DNA of 64,000 bases from DAOTXL01 sp034435455 (GTDB lineage: Bacteria; Chloroflexota; Anaerolineae; JAAYZQ01): contig DAOTXL010000123.1 in NCBI GenBank assembly GCA_034435455.1, positions 1-64,000 of the forward strand, given 5' to 3'. The notes beneath the pieces were generated by a model. It was not told the origin of the DNA. It was given only the letters and a program-made list of their open reading frames with translations, and did no database searches. Below are positions 1 through 7,445 of this stretch, piece by piece (position 1 is the first letter of the stretch; the number at the start of each line of letters is the position of its first letter). Made by a program: the position numbers and the translations under genes.

Positions 1-37
1 ATCCGGGATCGGGCCGGCCGGCAAACGGAGAGCAGAG

Positions 38-1207
38 ATGAAAGACAGAAAGTTGTTGATGATCCCCGGCCCGGTCGAGTTCACGCCGGAGGTGCTCCGG
101 GCGATGGGCATGGCTACCACCAGCCATATCGCCCCCAATTTCATCGAAGCCTTTGGCCAGGCGCTGGAGCGCATGCGCCAGGTGTGGCTGTGCCCCAACG
201 GCCAGCCGTTCATCCTGGCCGGTTCCGGCACGCTGGCTATGGATACCGCCGCTGCCAACCTGATCGAACCGGGCGACCGGGCGTTGGTGGTCAACACCGG
301 CTACTTTGGCGACCGCTTCGCCGCCATCCTGGAACGCTACGGCGCAGCCGTGACCCAGGTGACAGCCCCGGCCATCGGCGCCGTGCCCCCCCTGGAAGAG
401 GTGGAAAAGGCGCTGCAATCCGCTGCCTACAAGCTGATGACCATCACCCATGTGGATACCTCTACTGCCGTCGGCACCGATGTCAAAGGGCTGGCGGCGT
501 TGGGGCGGCAGTACGGCGTGCTGGTGGTGGTGGACGGCGTCTGCTCGGTGGGCGGCGAGGAGATGCGCCAGGAGGAATGGGGCATTGACCTGGCCCTCAC
601 CGCCTCGCAAAAGGCGGTCGGCGTGCCGCCCGGCCTGGCGCTGCTGGTGGCCGGCCCGCGCGCCATGGAGGCCTTCCGTCGCCGCAAGACCCCGGTGGGC
701 AACTACTATGCCGACTGGACCGAGTGGTTGCCGATCATGGAAGCCTATGAGACGCGGCGACCCGGCTATTTCGGCACACCGCCGGTCAACCTCATCTGGG
801 CGCTCAACGTCAGTCTGGGCCAGATCCTGGAAGAAGGGCTGGAGGCCCGCTTTGCCCGCCACCGCAAACTGAGCGACGCCTGCAAAGCGGCCATCGCCGC
901 CCTGGGGATGCAGCAGGTGCCGGTCCGCGCCGGGGTGGCGGCTACCACCCTGACCGCCCCCTATTATCCGGAGGGGATAGATGCCTCGCTGCTGGGGCAT
1001 GTCAGCCGGGCAGGGGCCATCCTGGCCGGCGGGTTACATCCGGCCATCAAAGCCCGCTACTTCCGCATCGGGCACATGGGCGCGGTGACCGCCTCCGACA
1101 TCCTGGCCACGGTGGGGGCCATCGAGCGAGGGCTGGCCGCGGCCGGCTACCGCTTCGAGCCGGGAGCCGGGCTGGCAGCGGCGCAGGCGGTTCTTGTGGA
1201 ACCGTGA
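38..1207 (+). CDS. Class V PLP aminotransferase (alanine/serine-glyoxylate aminotransferase family)
   Basis: A 389-residue fold-type I PLP enzyme of the AGXT/serine-pyruvate aminotransferase group, probably transferring an amino group between alanine or serine and glyoxylate. The N-terminal 'LLMIPGPVEFTPEVL', the glycine-rich 'AGSGTLAMD' near residues 61-69, the PLP-binding Asp166 in 'VVVDGVCSVGG' and the Schiff-base Lys192 in 'TASQKAVGVPPG' are all in the expected order, and the length is normal. An AGAG-type Shine-Dalgarno precedes the ATG. The next gene, 20 bp downstream, encodes a GlcD-like oxidase that could supply glyoxylate, so the pair reads as a small glycolate/glyoxylate operon. The exact amino donor cannot be told; phosphonate or purine-catabolic aminotransferases of the same family are the alternatives. 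Confidence 0.85.
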   Translation: MKDRKLLMIPGPVEFTPEVLRAMGMATTSHIAPNFIEAFGQALERMRQVWLCPNGQPFILAGSGTLAMDTAAANLIEPGDRALVVNTGYFGDRFAAILERYGAAVTQVTAPAIGAVPPLEEVEKALQSAAYKLMTITHVDTSTAVGTDVKGLAALGRQYGVLVVVDGVCSVGGEEMRQEEWGIDLALTASQKAVGVPPGLALLVAGPRAMEAFRRRKTPVGNYYADWTEWLPIMEAYETRRPGYFGTPPVNLIWALNVSLGQILEEGLEARFARHRKLSDACKAAIAALGMQQVPVRAGVAATTLTAPYYPEGIDASLLGHVSRAGAILAGGLHPAIKARYFRIGHMGAVTASDILATVGAIERGLAAAGYRFEPGAGLAAAQAVLVEP

Positions 1208-1227
1208 AGCGTAAAGGGTAGGGCAAG

Positions 1228-2625
1228 ATGTACCAGGTTGTGACCCCCCACATCATCGAATCGCTCCGCCAGATCGTGGGCGAGGGGAACGTGCTGGTAG
1301 ACGCCGAGGCGCTGGACCGCTACAGCCACGACGAAACGGTGGGGTTGCGCGCCGAGCCGGAGGTAGTGGTCAGGGTCACCGGCGCTGCCCAGATTTCCGA
1401 GGTCTTGAGGCTGGCGCAGCGGGAACACCTGCCGGTGACGCCGCGCGGCGCGGGCTATGGCCTCAGCGGCGGGGCGGTGCCGATGCATGGCGGCATTGTC
1501 CTCTCCCTGGAAAAGATGAACCGCATCCTGGAGATCGACCGCGAGAACCTGATGGTCACCGTCGAACCGGGGGTCATCACCGGCGACATCCACCGGGCCG
1601 TGGAGGCCGAAGGCCTGTTCTACCCCCCCGACCCGGCCAGCCTCGATTCCTGCACCATCGGCGGCAACATTGCCGAGGGGGCCGGCGGGCCGCGGGCGGT
1701 CAAGTACGGAACGACGATGCACTATGTCTGCGGCCTGGAAGTGGTGCTGCCGTCAGGAGAGATCATCCGCTGTGGCGGGAAATTGGTGAAAAACGCCACC
1801 GGCTACAACTTGATTCAACTGCTCATCGGCTCGGAGGGCACGCTGGCTGTGGTGACCCAGATCGTGCTGCGGCTGCTGCCCCTGCCCAAGGTGCAGGTGG
1901 ACCTGCTGGTGCCGTTCGACGACTTTCAGGCGGCAGCCGACACCGTATCGGATATCATTGCCCACCGCATTCTGCCCACCGCCATCGAGTTTATGGAGCA
2001 AGACAGCATCCTGGCTGTGGAACGGTTGCTGCAAAAGGGGGTCCCCTACGACGATGCGGCGGCCCACCTGCTGATCCAGCTCGACGGCAACACCCAGGAG
2101 GGGGTGGATGCCGATATGGAGGTAGTCGCCGGACTGTGCCTGCGGCACGGCGCCCGCGATGTGCTGGTGGCCAGGGACCGGCCCACCCGCGACCGGCTGT
2201 GGGAGGCGCGGCGGATGATCATCGAATCGCTCAAACACGAAAGCCCGGTCAATCACATGGAAGATGTGGTGGTGCCCCGCGCCGAGATCCATCGGCTGTT
2301 GAAAGGGATGCGCGAGATCGCCCGGCGACACGGGGTGCGCATCGTCAGCTTTGGCCACGCCGGCGATGGCAATGTCCATGTCAACCTCCTCAAGGACAAC
2401 CTGCCCGACGACCGCTGGCAGGCATTGGTGCCGGCTGTGACCGAGGAGATCTACCACCTGGCCTTATCGCTGGGTGGGACGCTCACCGGCGAGCATGGCA
2501 TCGGTGCCACCCGTCGCCGGTACCTGCCCCTGGCCCTGGACGAGGCCCAGATCGCCCTCATGCGCCGCATCCGCGACCTGTTCGACCCCCACCACATCTT
2601 GAATCCGGGCAAAATCTTCCCCTGA
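1228..2625 (+). CDS. glcD: FAD-linked oxidase, glycolate oxidase subunit GlcD-like
   Basis: A 465-residue flavoprotein with an N-terminal PCMH-type FAD-binding domain ('PRGAGYGLSGGAVP' about residues 71-84, 'CTIGGNIAEGAGGPRAVKYG') and a C-terminal FAD-oxidase domain with 'FGHAGDGNVHVN' and 'GEHGIG', the signatures of the GlcD/D-lactate dehydrogenase family. It should oxidise an alpha-hydroxy acid such as glycolate or D-lactate. No GlcE or iron-sulfur GlcF partner lies in the window, so the electron acceptor is unknown. A purine-rich GGGTAGGGC stretch precedes the ATG, and the gene follows the aminotransferase by 20 bp, suggesting co-transcription. Substrate (glycolate against D-lactate or D-2-hydroxyglutarate) is inferred only from the neighbour. 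Confidence 0.85.
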   Translation: MYQVVTPHIIESLRQIVGEGNVLVDAEALDRYSHDETVGLRAEPEVVVRVTGAAQISEVLRLAQREHLPVTPRGAGYGLSGGAVPMHGGIVLSLEKMNRILEIDRENLMVTVEPGVITGDIHRAVEAEGLFYPPDPASLDSCTIGGNIAEGAGGPRAVKYGTTMHYVCGLEVVLPSGEIIRCGGKLVKNATGYNLIQLLIGSEGTLAVVTQIVLRLLPLPKVQVDLLVPFDDFQAAADTVSDIIAHRILPTAIEFMEQDSILAVERLLQKGVPYDDAAAHLLIQLDGNTQEGVDADMEVVAGLCLRHGARDVLVARDRPTRDRLWEARRMIIESLKHESPVNHMEDVVVPRAEIHRLLKGMREIARRHGVRIVSFGHAGDGNVHVNLLKDNLPDDRWQALVPAVTEEIYHLALSLGGTLTGEHGIGATRRRYLPLALDEAQIALMRRIRDLFDPHHILNPGKIFP

Positions 2626-2637
2626 TGGACCGGTTTA

Positions 2638-2674
2638 CCCTCCCGCAGGCCGGTTGGCCGGCCTACGGGGAGGG
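2638..2674. terminator. GC-rich hairpin between convergent genes
   Basis: A long inverted repeat pairs 2638-2653 with 2658-2674 (about 15 base pairs with one mismatch and one bulge, TTGG loop). It lies 12 bp after the glcD stop and 11 bp before the end of the convergent YtxH-like gene. It lacks a U-tract on either strand, so it may stabilise 3' ends or act as a bidirectional terminator rather than a textbook intrinsic one. Confidence 0.4.
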
Positions 2675-2685
2675 CAGGCCGGTTC

Positions 2686-2898
2686 CTAGTGGGACCGCTT
2701 GAGCGCCTCGAACTGCGCGGTCAGCTCCAGCCGGCGTGTTTCGGCTGCCTGCCGCCCCTCATCCAGGATCTCCTGGATGCGCTCCCGGATCATCCGCCGT
2801 GTTTCAGGCCCACTGCGCGGGGCAAACAGCAGCACCAGACTTACACCCACCAGCGCCCCCAGCAACAATCCGCCGAACATCCGCCACGACTTGATCAT
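2686..2898 (-). CDS. YtxH-like small membrane protein
   Basis: A 70-residue protein starting MIKSWRMFGG at a codon preceded by a strong ATAGGAGGCGAA ribosome-binding site; an in-frame start 60 bp further upstream has no such site and falls near a repeat, so the shorter form was chosen. It has one hydrophobic helix (about residues 7-27, ending 'LLFAPRSGPETRR') followed by a charged, helix-forming tail, the classic pattern of YtxH/gas-vesicle-like proteins of unknown function often linked with cell-envelope stress. It is convergent with glcD and has no operon partner. Its upstream region is occupied by MITE-like repeats. Confidence 0.7.
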   Translation of the reverse strand: MIKSWRMFGGLLLGALVGVSLVLLFAPRSGPETRRMIRERIQEILDEGRQAAETRRLELTAQFEALKRSH

Positions 2899-2925
2899 TT
2901 CGCCTCCTATCAGTTCTCCAGGCCT

Positions 2926-2985
2926 GTTCGAAAACCGCCAGGGACCCAATTGGACCATCCCGTTTCCTTGGTGAACTTTTCAGAC
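2926..2985. repeat. Degenerate, internally deleted copy of the MITE-like repeat
   Basis: This 60-bp stretch starts GTTCGAAAACC and ends GGTGAACTTTTCAGAC, matching the two ends of the elements at 3008-3103 and 35028-35124 but lacking most of their interior. It lies just upstream of the YtxH-like gene and 22 bp from a fuller copy. Confidence 0.4.
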
Positions 2986-3007
2986 CGGTTCCCGGTTCTC
3001 AGGGCCA

Positions 3008-3103
3008 GTTTGAAAACCACTAAGGACACGAAGGACACAAGGAATTTCTGTCAATTCATCTCATTTCTTTGCCCTGTGCGCCTTCGTGGTAGACTTTTCA
3101 GAC
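3008..3103. repeat. MITE-like inverted-repeat element, copy 1
   Basis: About 96 bp nearly identical to 35028-35124. The ends are TTTGAAAACCACTAAGG and CCTTCGTGGTAGACTTTTCAGAC, forming an imperfect terminal inverted repeat; the core carries the motif GGACACGAAGGACACA. Its right half overlaps the 3' end of the ABC ATPase gene and supplies that protein's last residues and stop codon. No coding capacity of its own. Confidence 0.6.
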
Positions 3104-3918
3104 AAGCTCTCAGCCGTCAGGGATCGGCCGGCAGCCATCGGCCAGCCGATCGCTTCCCGCACCCGGCGCGCCAATGCGCCGAAAAACTCGGTGTAGGTCA
3201 CCTCCAACCCCCGTGGTCGGGGCAGGTCCACCTTTACCTCGGCGCGGATGCGCCCCGGCCGGGGCGACATGACCAGCACCCGGTCGGCCAAAAAGACCGC
3301 CTCGTGCAGGTCGTGAGTGACCATCACCGCCGTGACCTGCCGGGCCTGCCAGATGCGCAGCAGCTCCAGGTTCATCTGCTCACGGGTCAGGGCGTCGAGC
3401 GAGCCGAACGGCTCGTCGAGCAGCAAGACCTCCGGATCGGCGACCAGGGCCCGGGCGATCGCTACCCGCTGAGCCATGCCCCCCGACAGCATCCGGGGAT
3501 AGGCCCCCTCGAACCCCTCCAGGCCGACCAGGGCGATCAGCGCCCGGCCCCGTTGCTCCGCCAGCGACCGGGGCACGCCGGCCACTTCCAGCGGCAACGT
3601 GATGTTGCGCAGGACGGTCCGCCAGGGCATCAGGTTGACCTTTTGGAAAACATAGCCCACCCGCCGGCGCGGCGATGACAGCCCCTGGCCATCCCCCGAC
3701 CTGACCGCCAGGGCAGGCAGGCACACCTGCCCCGCGGTTGGGGTCAGCAGGCCGCCCAGGATGCGCAGCAGCGTGCTTTTGCCACACCCCGACGGACCGA
3801 CGATGGCCACAAACTCCCCCTGCCCTACCGCCAGGTCCACCCCATCGAGCGCCAGCAGGGGCCCCTGGGCGGTGTGATACAGGTGGCGCAGGCCGGCGGC
3901 AACCAGCGCAGGTTCCAC
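3061..3918 (-). CDS. ABC transporter ATP-binding protein, probable riboflavin importer
   Basis: Nucleotide-binding subunit of a SsuB/TauB-type importer: Walker A 'GPSGCGKST', signature 'LSGGMAQRVAIARA', Walker B 'VLLLDEPFGSLDA' and H-loop 'VMVTHDLHEAVFLADRVLVM'. The GTG at 3918 starts one base after the stop of the binding-protein gene and is preferred; an ATG at 3972 would give an 18-residue extension overlapping that gene. It is the last gene of a four-gene operon behind an FMN riboswitch, so the imported substrate is probably riboflavin or a relative. The C-terminal 'SEKSTTKAHRAKK' tail is encoded by the inserted repeat at 3008-3103, which evidently replaced the original 3' end. Confidence 0.85.
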   Translation of the reverse strand: MEPALVAAGLRHLYHTAQGPLLALDGVDLAVGQGEFVAIVGPSGCGKSTLLRILGGLLTPTAGQVCLPALAVRSGDGQGLSSPRRRVGYVFQKVNLMPWRTVLRNITLPLEVAGVPRSLAEQRGRALIALVGLEGFEGAYPRMLSGGMAQRVAIARALVADPEVLLLDEPFGSLDALTREQMNLELLRIWQARQVTAVMVTHDLHEAVFLADRVLVMSPRPGRIRAEVKVDLPRPRGLEVTYTEFFGALARRVREAIGWPMAAGRSLTAESLSEKSTTKAHRAKK

Positions 3919-3919
3919 C

Positions 3920-4921
3920 TTACGGCCGGACTTCCACAATGAACCGGTTGGTAAACATGGCAGCCAGGTCACTCCCGGCCGGGATCAGGCCCATCTGCTC
4001 CATGACCCGCTGCGAAGCCTGCCAGTCCGCCTCGACCGAGCGCCCCAACTGGCCGGCCTCCGCCCGCCAAAAGGCAAGCGATTCCTCCAGGATAGCCCGG
4101 TTCATCGCTCGGGTCGGCGCGTCGCTGGCCGCTTCGGGCACATGCTTGAGCACGATCTCGAACGCCTCATCCGGGTGATCGAGGGTGTAGGCCAGCCCCC
4201 GCAGCGTCGCCCGGACCATGCCCTGCACCAGTTCAGGGCGCTCGCGGATCGTCTTTTCATTGGTGATCAGCCCGTTCGACACCAGGTTGGCATAGTCGGC
4301 CACATAGATCACGTTCACCGGATGCCCGGCTCCTCGCATCTGCACCGGTTCGTTCATGGCATAACACAGCGCTGCGTCCACCTGCTTCTCGGTCAGGGCG
4401 GCCACCTGGGTATAACCGATGGAGATCAACTGCACGTCCGCCTCCCTGATCCCGACGGCTTCGAGCAACGCCCGCCAGCCGATATAGCTGGCGCCATAGA
4501 GCGCCGGCGTGCCCACCCGCCTGCCGGCCAGGTCTGCCGGCCGGCGGATGCCGGCCTCGGCCAGCGAGACGACGCACACCGGGAAGCGCCGGTACCAGTT
4601 CAGCACATAGACCACCGGCAGCCCCTGGCTACGGGCCAGGAGGACCTGATCGCCGCTGGCAATGGCAAATTGCAGTTCGTCGCCGCCCACCAGCTTCAAC
4701 AGGTCGGTCTCCCAGCCATAGTTGAACCGGACCTCAAGGCCCTCATCGGCAAAATAGCCCCTGTCCACCGCCACATAGAACGGCGCAAACTGCACATTGG
4801 GGATGTATCCCATCGCCAGGGTCACCGCCTGCGGTGCCTTGCTGCCTGCCGGCCCACACCCCACCAGAAGGCCGACCAGCAGGCCCATCTCCCACAACCA
4901 GATCATCAACCGTTTTTTCAT
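3920..4921 (-). CDS. Substrate-binding lipoprotein (NMT1/THI5-like), probable riboflavin-binding RibY-type
   Basis: A 333-residue periplasmic-type binding protein with a lipoprotein signal (MKKRLMIWLWEMGLLVGLLVGC; lipobox LVGC) and the NMT1/THI5/SsuA fold start 'VTLAMGYIPNVQFAPFYVAVDRGYF'. Family members bind thiamin precursors, sulfonates or, in Chloroflexota, riboflavin (RibY). The FMN riboswitch upstream of the operon favours riboflavin. A GGGAAGGGAG site precedes the ATG, and the gene sits between the membrane glycosyltransferase-like gene (10 bp upstream) and the ATPase (1 bp downstream). Assignment of ligand rests on regulation and gene order, not on residues seen in the pocket. Confidence 0.8.
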   Translation of the reverse strand: MKKRLMIWLWEMGLLVGLLVGCGPAGSKAPQAVTLAMGYIPNVQFAPFYVAVDRGYFADEGLEVRFNYGWETDLLKLVGGDELQFAIASGDQVLLARSQGLPVVYVLNWYRRFPVCVVSLAEAGIRRPADLAGRRVGTPALYGASYIGWRALLEAVGIREADVQLISIGYTQVAALTEKQVDAALCYAMNEPVQMRGAGHPVNVIYVADYANLVSNGLITNEKTIRERPELVQGMVRATLRGLAYTLDHPDEAFEIVLKHVPEAASDAPTRAMNRAILEESLAFWRAEAGQLGRSVEADWQASQRVMEQMGLIPAGSDLAAMFTNRFIVEVRP

Positions 4922-4931
4922 CTCCCTTCCC

Positions 4932-6227
4932 TCATGATAGGATCTCCAGGCCAGGGGCTCCCCACTCCACCCAGACCTGGGCAGCCAGCAAGACCGCCGC
5001 CAGCCCGGTCAGGGCCCACCACACCCATCGCCGGCCGACCAGGCCGGCCAGGGCAAGGAGCCAGATCAGATGCCAGGGTTGGCTGCGGGCCACGCCCAGC
5101 AGAAACACCAGCCCCAAGGCCACACAGCTCAGGTCTGCCAACCGCTGAAAAGACCCTCCGGCACGGATCGCCTGCCGGACCAACGCGACATAGGCCACGG
5201 CCAGGGACAACAACCCTCCCCCCAGCGCCCAAGCTGCCGCGCCCCTGACCTCCTCTGGCCAGTTCCAGGGATGCGCCAGCCGCTGCACCTGACCAACCAC
5301 CCAGTCCGCCCCACCGAGAGGGACCAGGAGCAGGGCCGAGACCCCGGCCGCTGCGCCAAGGCTCCACCCCAACACCCCCCACGGGCTGCGCCCGCACCGC
5401 CTGGCCTGCCGCCAGGCATAGAGAAGGAACAGCGGAAACAGGATGACGGGGACATATTTGATCCACACCGCCAGGGTCAACGCCCCAAAGGCTGGCGCCC
5501 ACCGTTGGCGAAGCAGCCAGTAGAAAGCCAGCAGCACCAGGGCCATCATCACCAGGTCGTTGTGCCCGTCGCCCACGCCCAACAGCAGGACCAGCGGATT
5601 CCAGGCCCAGAGATACAACCCCTCTCGCGCCCAGGCCGGCCGTACCTGGCCCACAATCCGCTGCACAAGCCAGACGCTGCCCAGAAAAGCGGCGGTCAAC
5701 AGACCCTTCAGGTAGAACAGGCCCCAGGCCAGGTCGTAGCGCCCCAGGGTTGCCGGCGCGGCCAGGAGTATCCACGCCGGCCCATAGACCGACGGCTGCG
5801 TGGCGTAGGCCGTTGGATAGGCGGCCACCAACCCATCATCGGCAAACTCGGACGGTGCGTGGAGCAACGGGTTGGCTCCCAGGTCGGTGAACAGGTGCGA
5901 CTGGCTCAGGTAGACGAACAGGTCTGAGGTGATGGGCTGTAGCCAAAAGAGGGTCGCCGCCAGGACCACCGCCCCGCCCCAGATCGGCCAGACAGCCCCC
6001 CCTCCGCCGCGGACGGCGTACCAGCCAAGCAGGTAGGCAGCCACAAGCACCCCTATCCCGGCCAGGCAGGCGGCGAACGGCCCCCACCCTTCCCCCAGAA
6101 TATCCGACCAACCGGTCAGGTGACTGCCCAGGCGCCACCAGGGCAACCGCACGGCCGCTGCCAGATAGACCGCCTCGCTGGCCACCCCGGCAGCCAACAA
6201 CAGGGCCGTCCCTCTCCTCAGCCCCAT
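4932..6227 (-). CDS. Polytopic membrane glycosyltransferase-like protein (GT87/DUF2029 or MptA/B type)
   Basis: A 431-residue integral membrane protein with roughly ten hydrophobic segments. An early acidic motif 'SDLFVYLSQSHLFTDLG', then 'NPLLHAPSEF', 'YGPAWILLAAP' and 'WNPLVLLLGVGDGHNDLVMM' resemble polyprenol-phosphate-sugar dependent mannosyltransferases and DUF2029 proteins. Its ATG overlaps the permease stop by 10 bp and has a GGGAGGGGCCGG site, so it is translated within the FMN-riboswitch operon. No known riboflavin transport system needs such a protein; it may modify a cell-surface glycolipid or lipoprotein. The role in this operon is unknown. Confidence 0.65.
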   Translation of the reverse strand: MGLRRGTALLLAAGVASEAVYLAAAVRLPWWRLGSHLTGWSDILGEGWGPFAACLAGIGVLVAAYLLGWYAVRGGGGAVWPIWGGAVVLAATLFWLQPITSDLFVYLSQSHLFTDLGANPLLHAPSEFADDGLVAAYPTAYATQPSVYGPAWILLAAPATLGRYDLAWGLFYLKGLLTAAFLGSVWLVQRIVGQVRPAWAREGLYLWAWNPLVLLLGVGDGHNDLVMMALVLLAFYWLLRQRWAPAFGALTLAVWIKYVPVILFPLFLLYAWRQARRCGRSPWGVLGWSLGAAAGVSALLLVPLGGADWVVGQVQRLAHPWNWPEEVRGAAAWALGGGLLSLAVAYVALVRQAIRAGGSFQRLADLSCVALGLVFLLGVARSQPWHLIWLLALAGLVGRRWVWWALTGLAAVLLAAQVWVEWGAPGLEILS

Positions 6228-7054
6228 CCGGCCCCTCCCCCCCCCCGTTTCCAGCGCAACACCACCGCTTCCAGGGCCGACACCAGGCCATACAACCCCA
6301 GAGCGATGGCCATCAGCACCAGGAGGGCCACGAACATGAGCGGCGTATCGAACAGGCCCCGGTTGGCCAGGTTCACCAGAAAGCCCAGCCCCCGGTCTGA
6401 CTGGGCAAACTCACCCACCACCGCCCCGATGACCGACAGGGTCACGCCCACCTTCAGCCCTCCGAACAGCACCGGCAAGGCAGCCGGCACCTCCAGCCAG
6501 CGGAACACCTGCCAGCGGCTGGCCTGCAAAGAGCGCATCAGGTCCATCAGATCCTCTTCCACCGAGCGCAGGCCGACGACGGTGTTGATCAGCACCGGAA
6601 AAAAGATGGTCAAGGCACAGACCAGCACTTTCGACAGCAGCCCAAAGCGAAACCAGACGATGAGCAGCGGGGCCAGGGCCACAATCGGCACCGATTGGCT
6701 GGCGACAATGTAGGGCGATAGAAACCGCTCGACCAACGGCGACCTGGCCAGGAGGTAGCCCAACAGTGTGGCAACCGTCAACCCCAGCGCCAGGCCGCCC
6801 AGGATCTCGATCAGGGTCACCGAGGTATGGTACCACAGGCTGCCATCGCCGGCCACCGCCAGAAAGCGGTTCCACACCTGAAGCGGCGTTGGCAACAAAA
6901 AGGGAGGGTAATTGCCCAGCCGGGCCACCAACCCCCACAACCCGACCAGGAGGACCAGCGCCACTGGCACCAACAGGAGCTCGATCCGGCTCCTGACCGA
7001 CCGGCCCCGGCCATTGTGCCACCCCCCGTTCCACCCAACCGGCCTCCGACTCAC
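6218..7054 (-). CDS. ABC transporter permease, probable riboflavin importer (RibX-type)
   Basis: A SsuC/TauC-type permease of about 278 residues with six predicted membrane segments and the cytoplasmic EAA-like loop around 'RSLQASRWQVFRWLEVPAALPVLFGG'. The frame stays open upstream to 7168, but that part overlaps the riboswitch terminator at 7103-7138, so the start must lie downstream of it. The GTG at 7054, with AGGG seven bases before it, is the best candidate; a GTG nearer 7080 is possible. First gene of the operon, directly controlled by the FMN riboswitch. Riboflavin as substrate is inferred from that control and from known Chloroflexota RibXY systems. Confidence 0.8.
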   Translation of the reverse strand: MSRRPVGWNGGWHNGRGRSVRSRIELLLVPVALVLLVGLWGLVARLGNYPPFLLPTPLQVWNRFLAVAGDGSLWYHTSVTLIEILGGLALGLTVATLLGYLLARSPLVERFLSPYIVASQSVPIVALAPLLIVWFRFGLLSKVLVCALTIFFPVLINTVVGLRSVEEDLMDLMRSLQASRWQVFRWLEVPAALPVLFGGLKVGVTLSVIGAVVGEFAQSDRGLGFLVNLANRGLFDTPLMFVALLVLMAIALGLYGLVSALEAVVLRWKRGGGGAGWG

Positions 7055-7102
7055 CTGCACACCCTGTCCATGATCCACACAGGTTACACCCACCGTTCCC
7101 TC

Positions 7103-7138
7103 CAAAACAAAAACCCCGAAGAGTTTCTCCCTTCGGGG
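7103..7138 (-). terminator. Intrinsic terminator forming the FMN riboswitch expression platform
   Basis: On the minus strand CCCCGAAG (7138-7131) pairs with CTTCGGGG (7121-7114) across a 9-base loop and is followed by TTTTTGTTTTG. The 5' arm with its flanks (7140-7130, TGCCCCGAAGG) is a perfect 11-base complement of the 5' strand of the riboswitch (7339-7329, CCTTCGGGGCA). Terminator and antiterminator are therefore mutually exclusive, as expected for FMN-induced termination. Confidence 0.85.
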
Positions 7139-7192
7139 CAACCCACCACCCGGCGCACGGCCGCCCATCTACCGTCGCCCATGATGCCAACC

Positions 7193-7342
7193 CCCTTCTT
7201 CCATCCGGACTATACCGTCGGCCCCGGCCTTCCACCGGATCTGCCTGTCTGTCACAGGCTCGCGGGCTCGGCCCTCGGCGACCTGTCAGGTCTTGCGCTG
7301 GCCTTACCGCCGGTCGGGATTCTCACCCTGCCCCGAAGGTCT
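7193..7342 (-). promoter_or_regulatory. FMN riboswitch (RFN element)
   Basis: The minus strand carries the RFN landmarks in order: CTTCGGGGCAGGGTGAGAAT, CCCGACCGGCGGTAAGGCC, GAGCCCGCGAGC, GGCAGATCCGGTGGAAGGCC, GGGGCCGACGGTATAGTC and CGGATGGAAGAAGG. Stem P1 pairs CCTTC with GAAGG. It lies between a TTGACA/TATACT promoter and the ABC importer operon and is followed by a terminator, so FMN should switch transport genes off. Confidence 0.93.
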
Positions 7343-7359
7343 TTTGGTTGACGCTGCCG

Positions 7360-7388
7360 AGTATACACCAGATCGGCCCGGCTGTCAA
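7360..7388 (-). promoter_or_regulatory. Sigma-70 promoter of the FMN-riboswitch operon
   Basis: Minus strand TTGACA (7388-7383), 17-bp spacer, TATACT (7365-7360). Transcription would begin near 7353, just before the RFN element. It is back to back with the mutL promoter. Confidence 0.75.
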
Positions 7389-7389
7389 C

Positions 7390-7418
7390 TTGTCCACTCC
7401 TGACTGCTGTGGTACAAT
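7390..7418 (+). promoter_or_regulatory. Promoter of mutL
   Basis: TTGTCC (7390-7395), 17-bp spacer, TACAAT (7413-7418), 27 bp upstream of the mutL ATG, which has a GAGGAG site. Confidence 0.6.
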
Positions 7419-7445
7419 GGGATCACCCGGAGTATTGAGGAGACT

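Noticed and set aside
3001..3110. Repeat copy considered as an intrinsic terminator for the ABC operon
   Set aside because: The same sequence recurs elsewhere with terminal inverted repeats and no consistent position relative to gene ends.
7055..7168. Longer N-terminus for the riboflavin permease
   Set aside because: It would run through the riboswitch terminator at 7103-7138.
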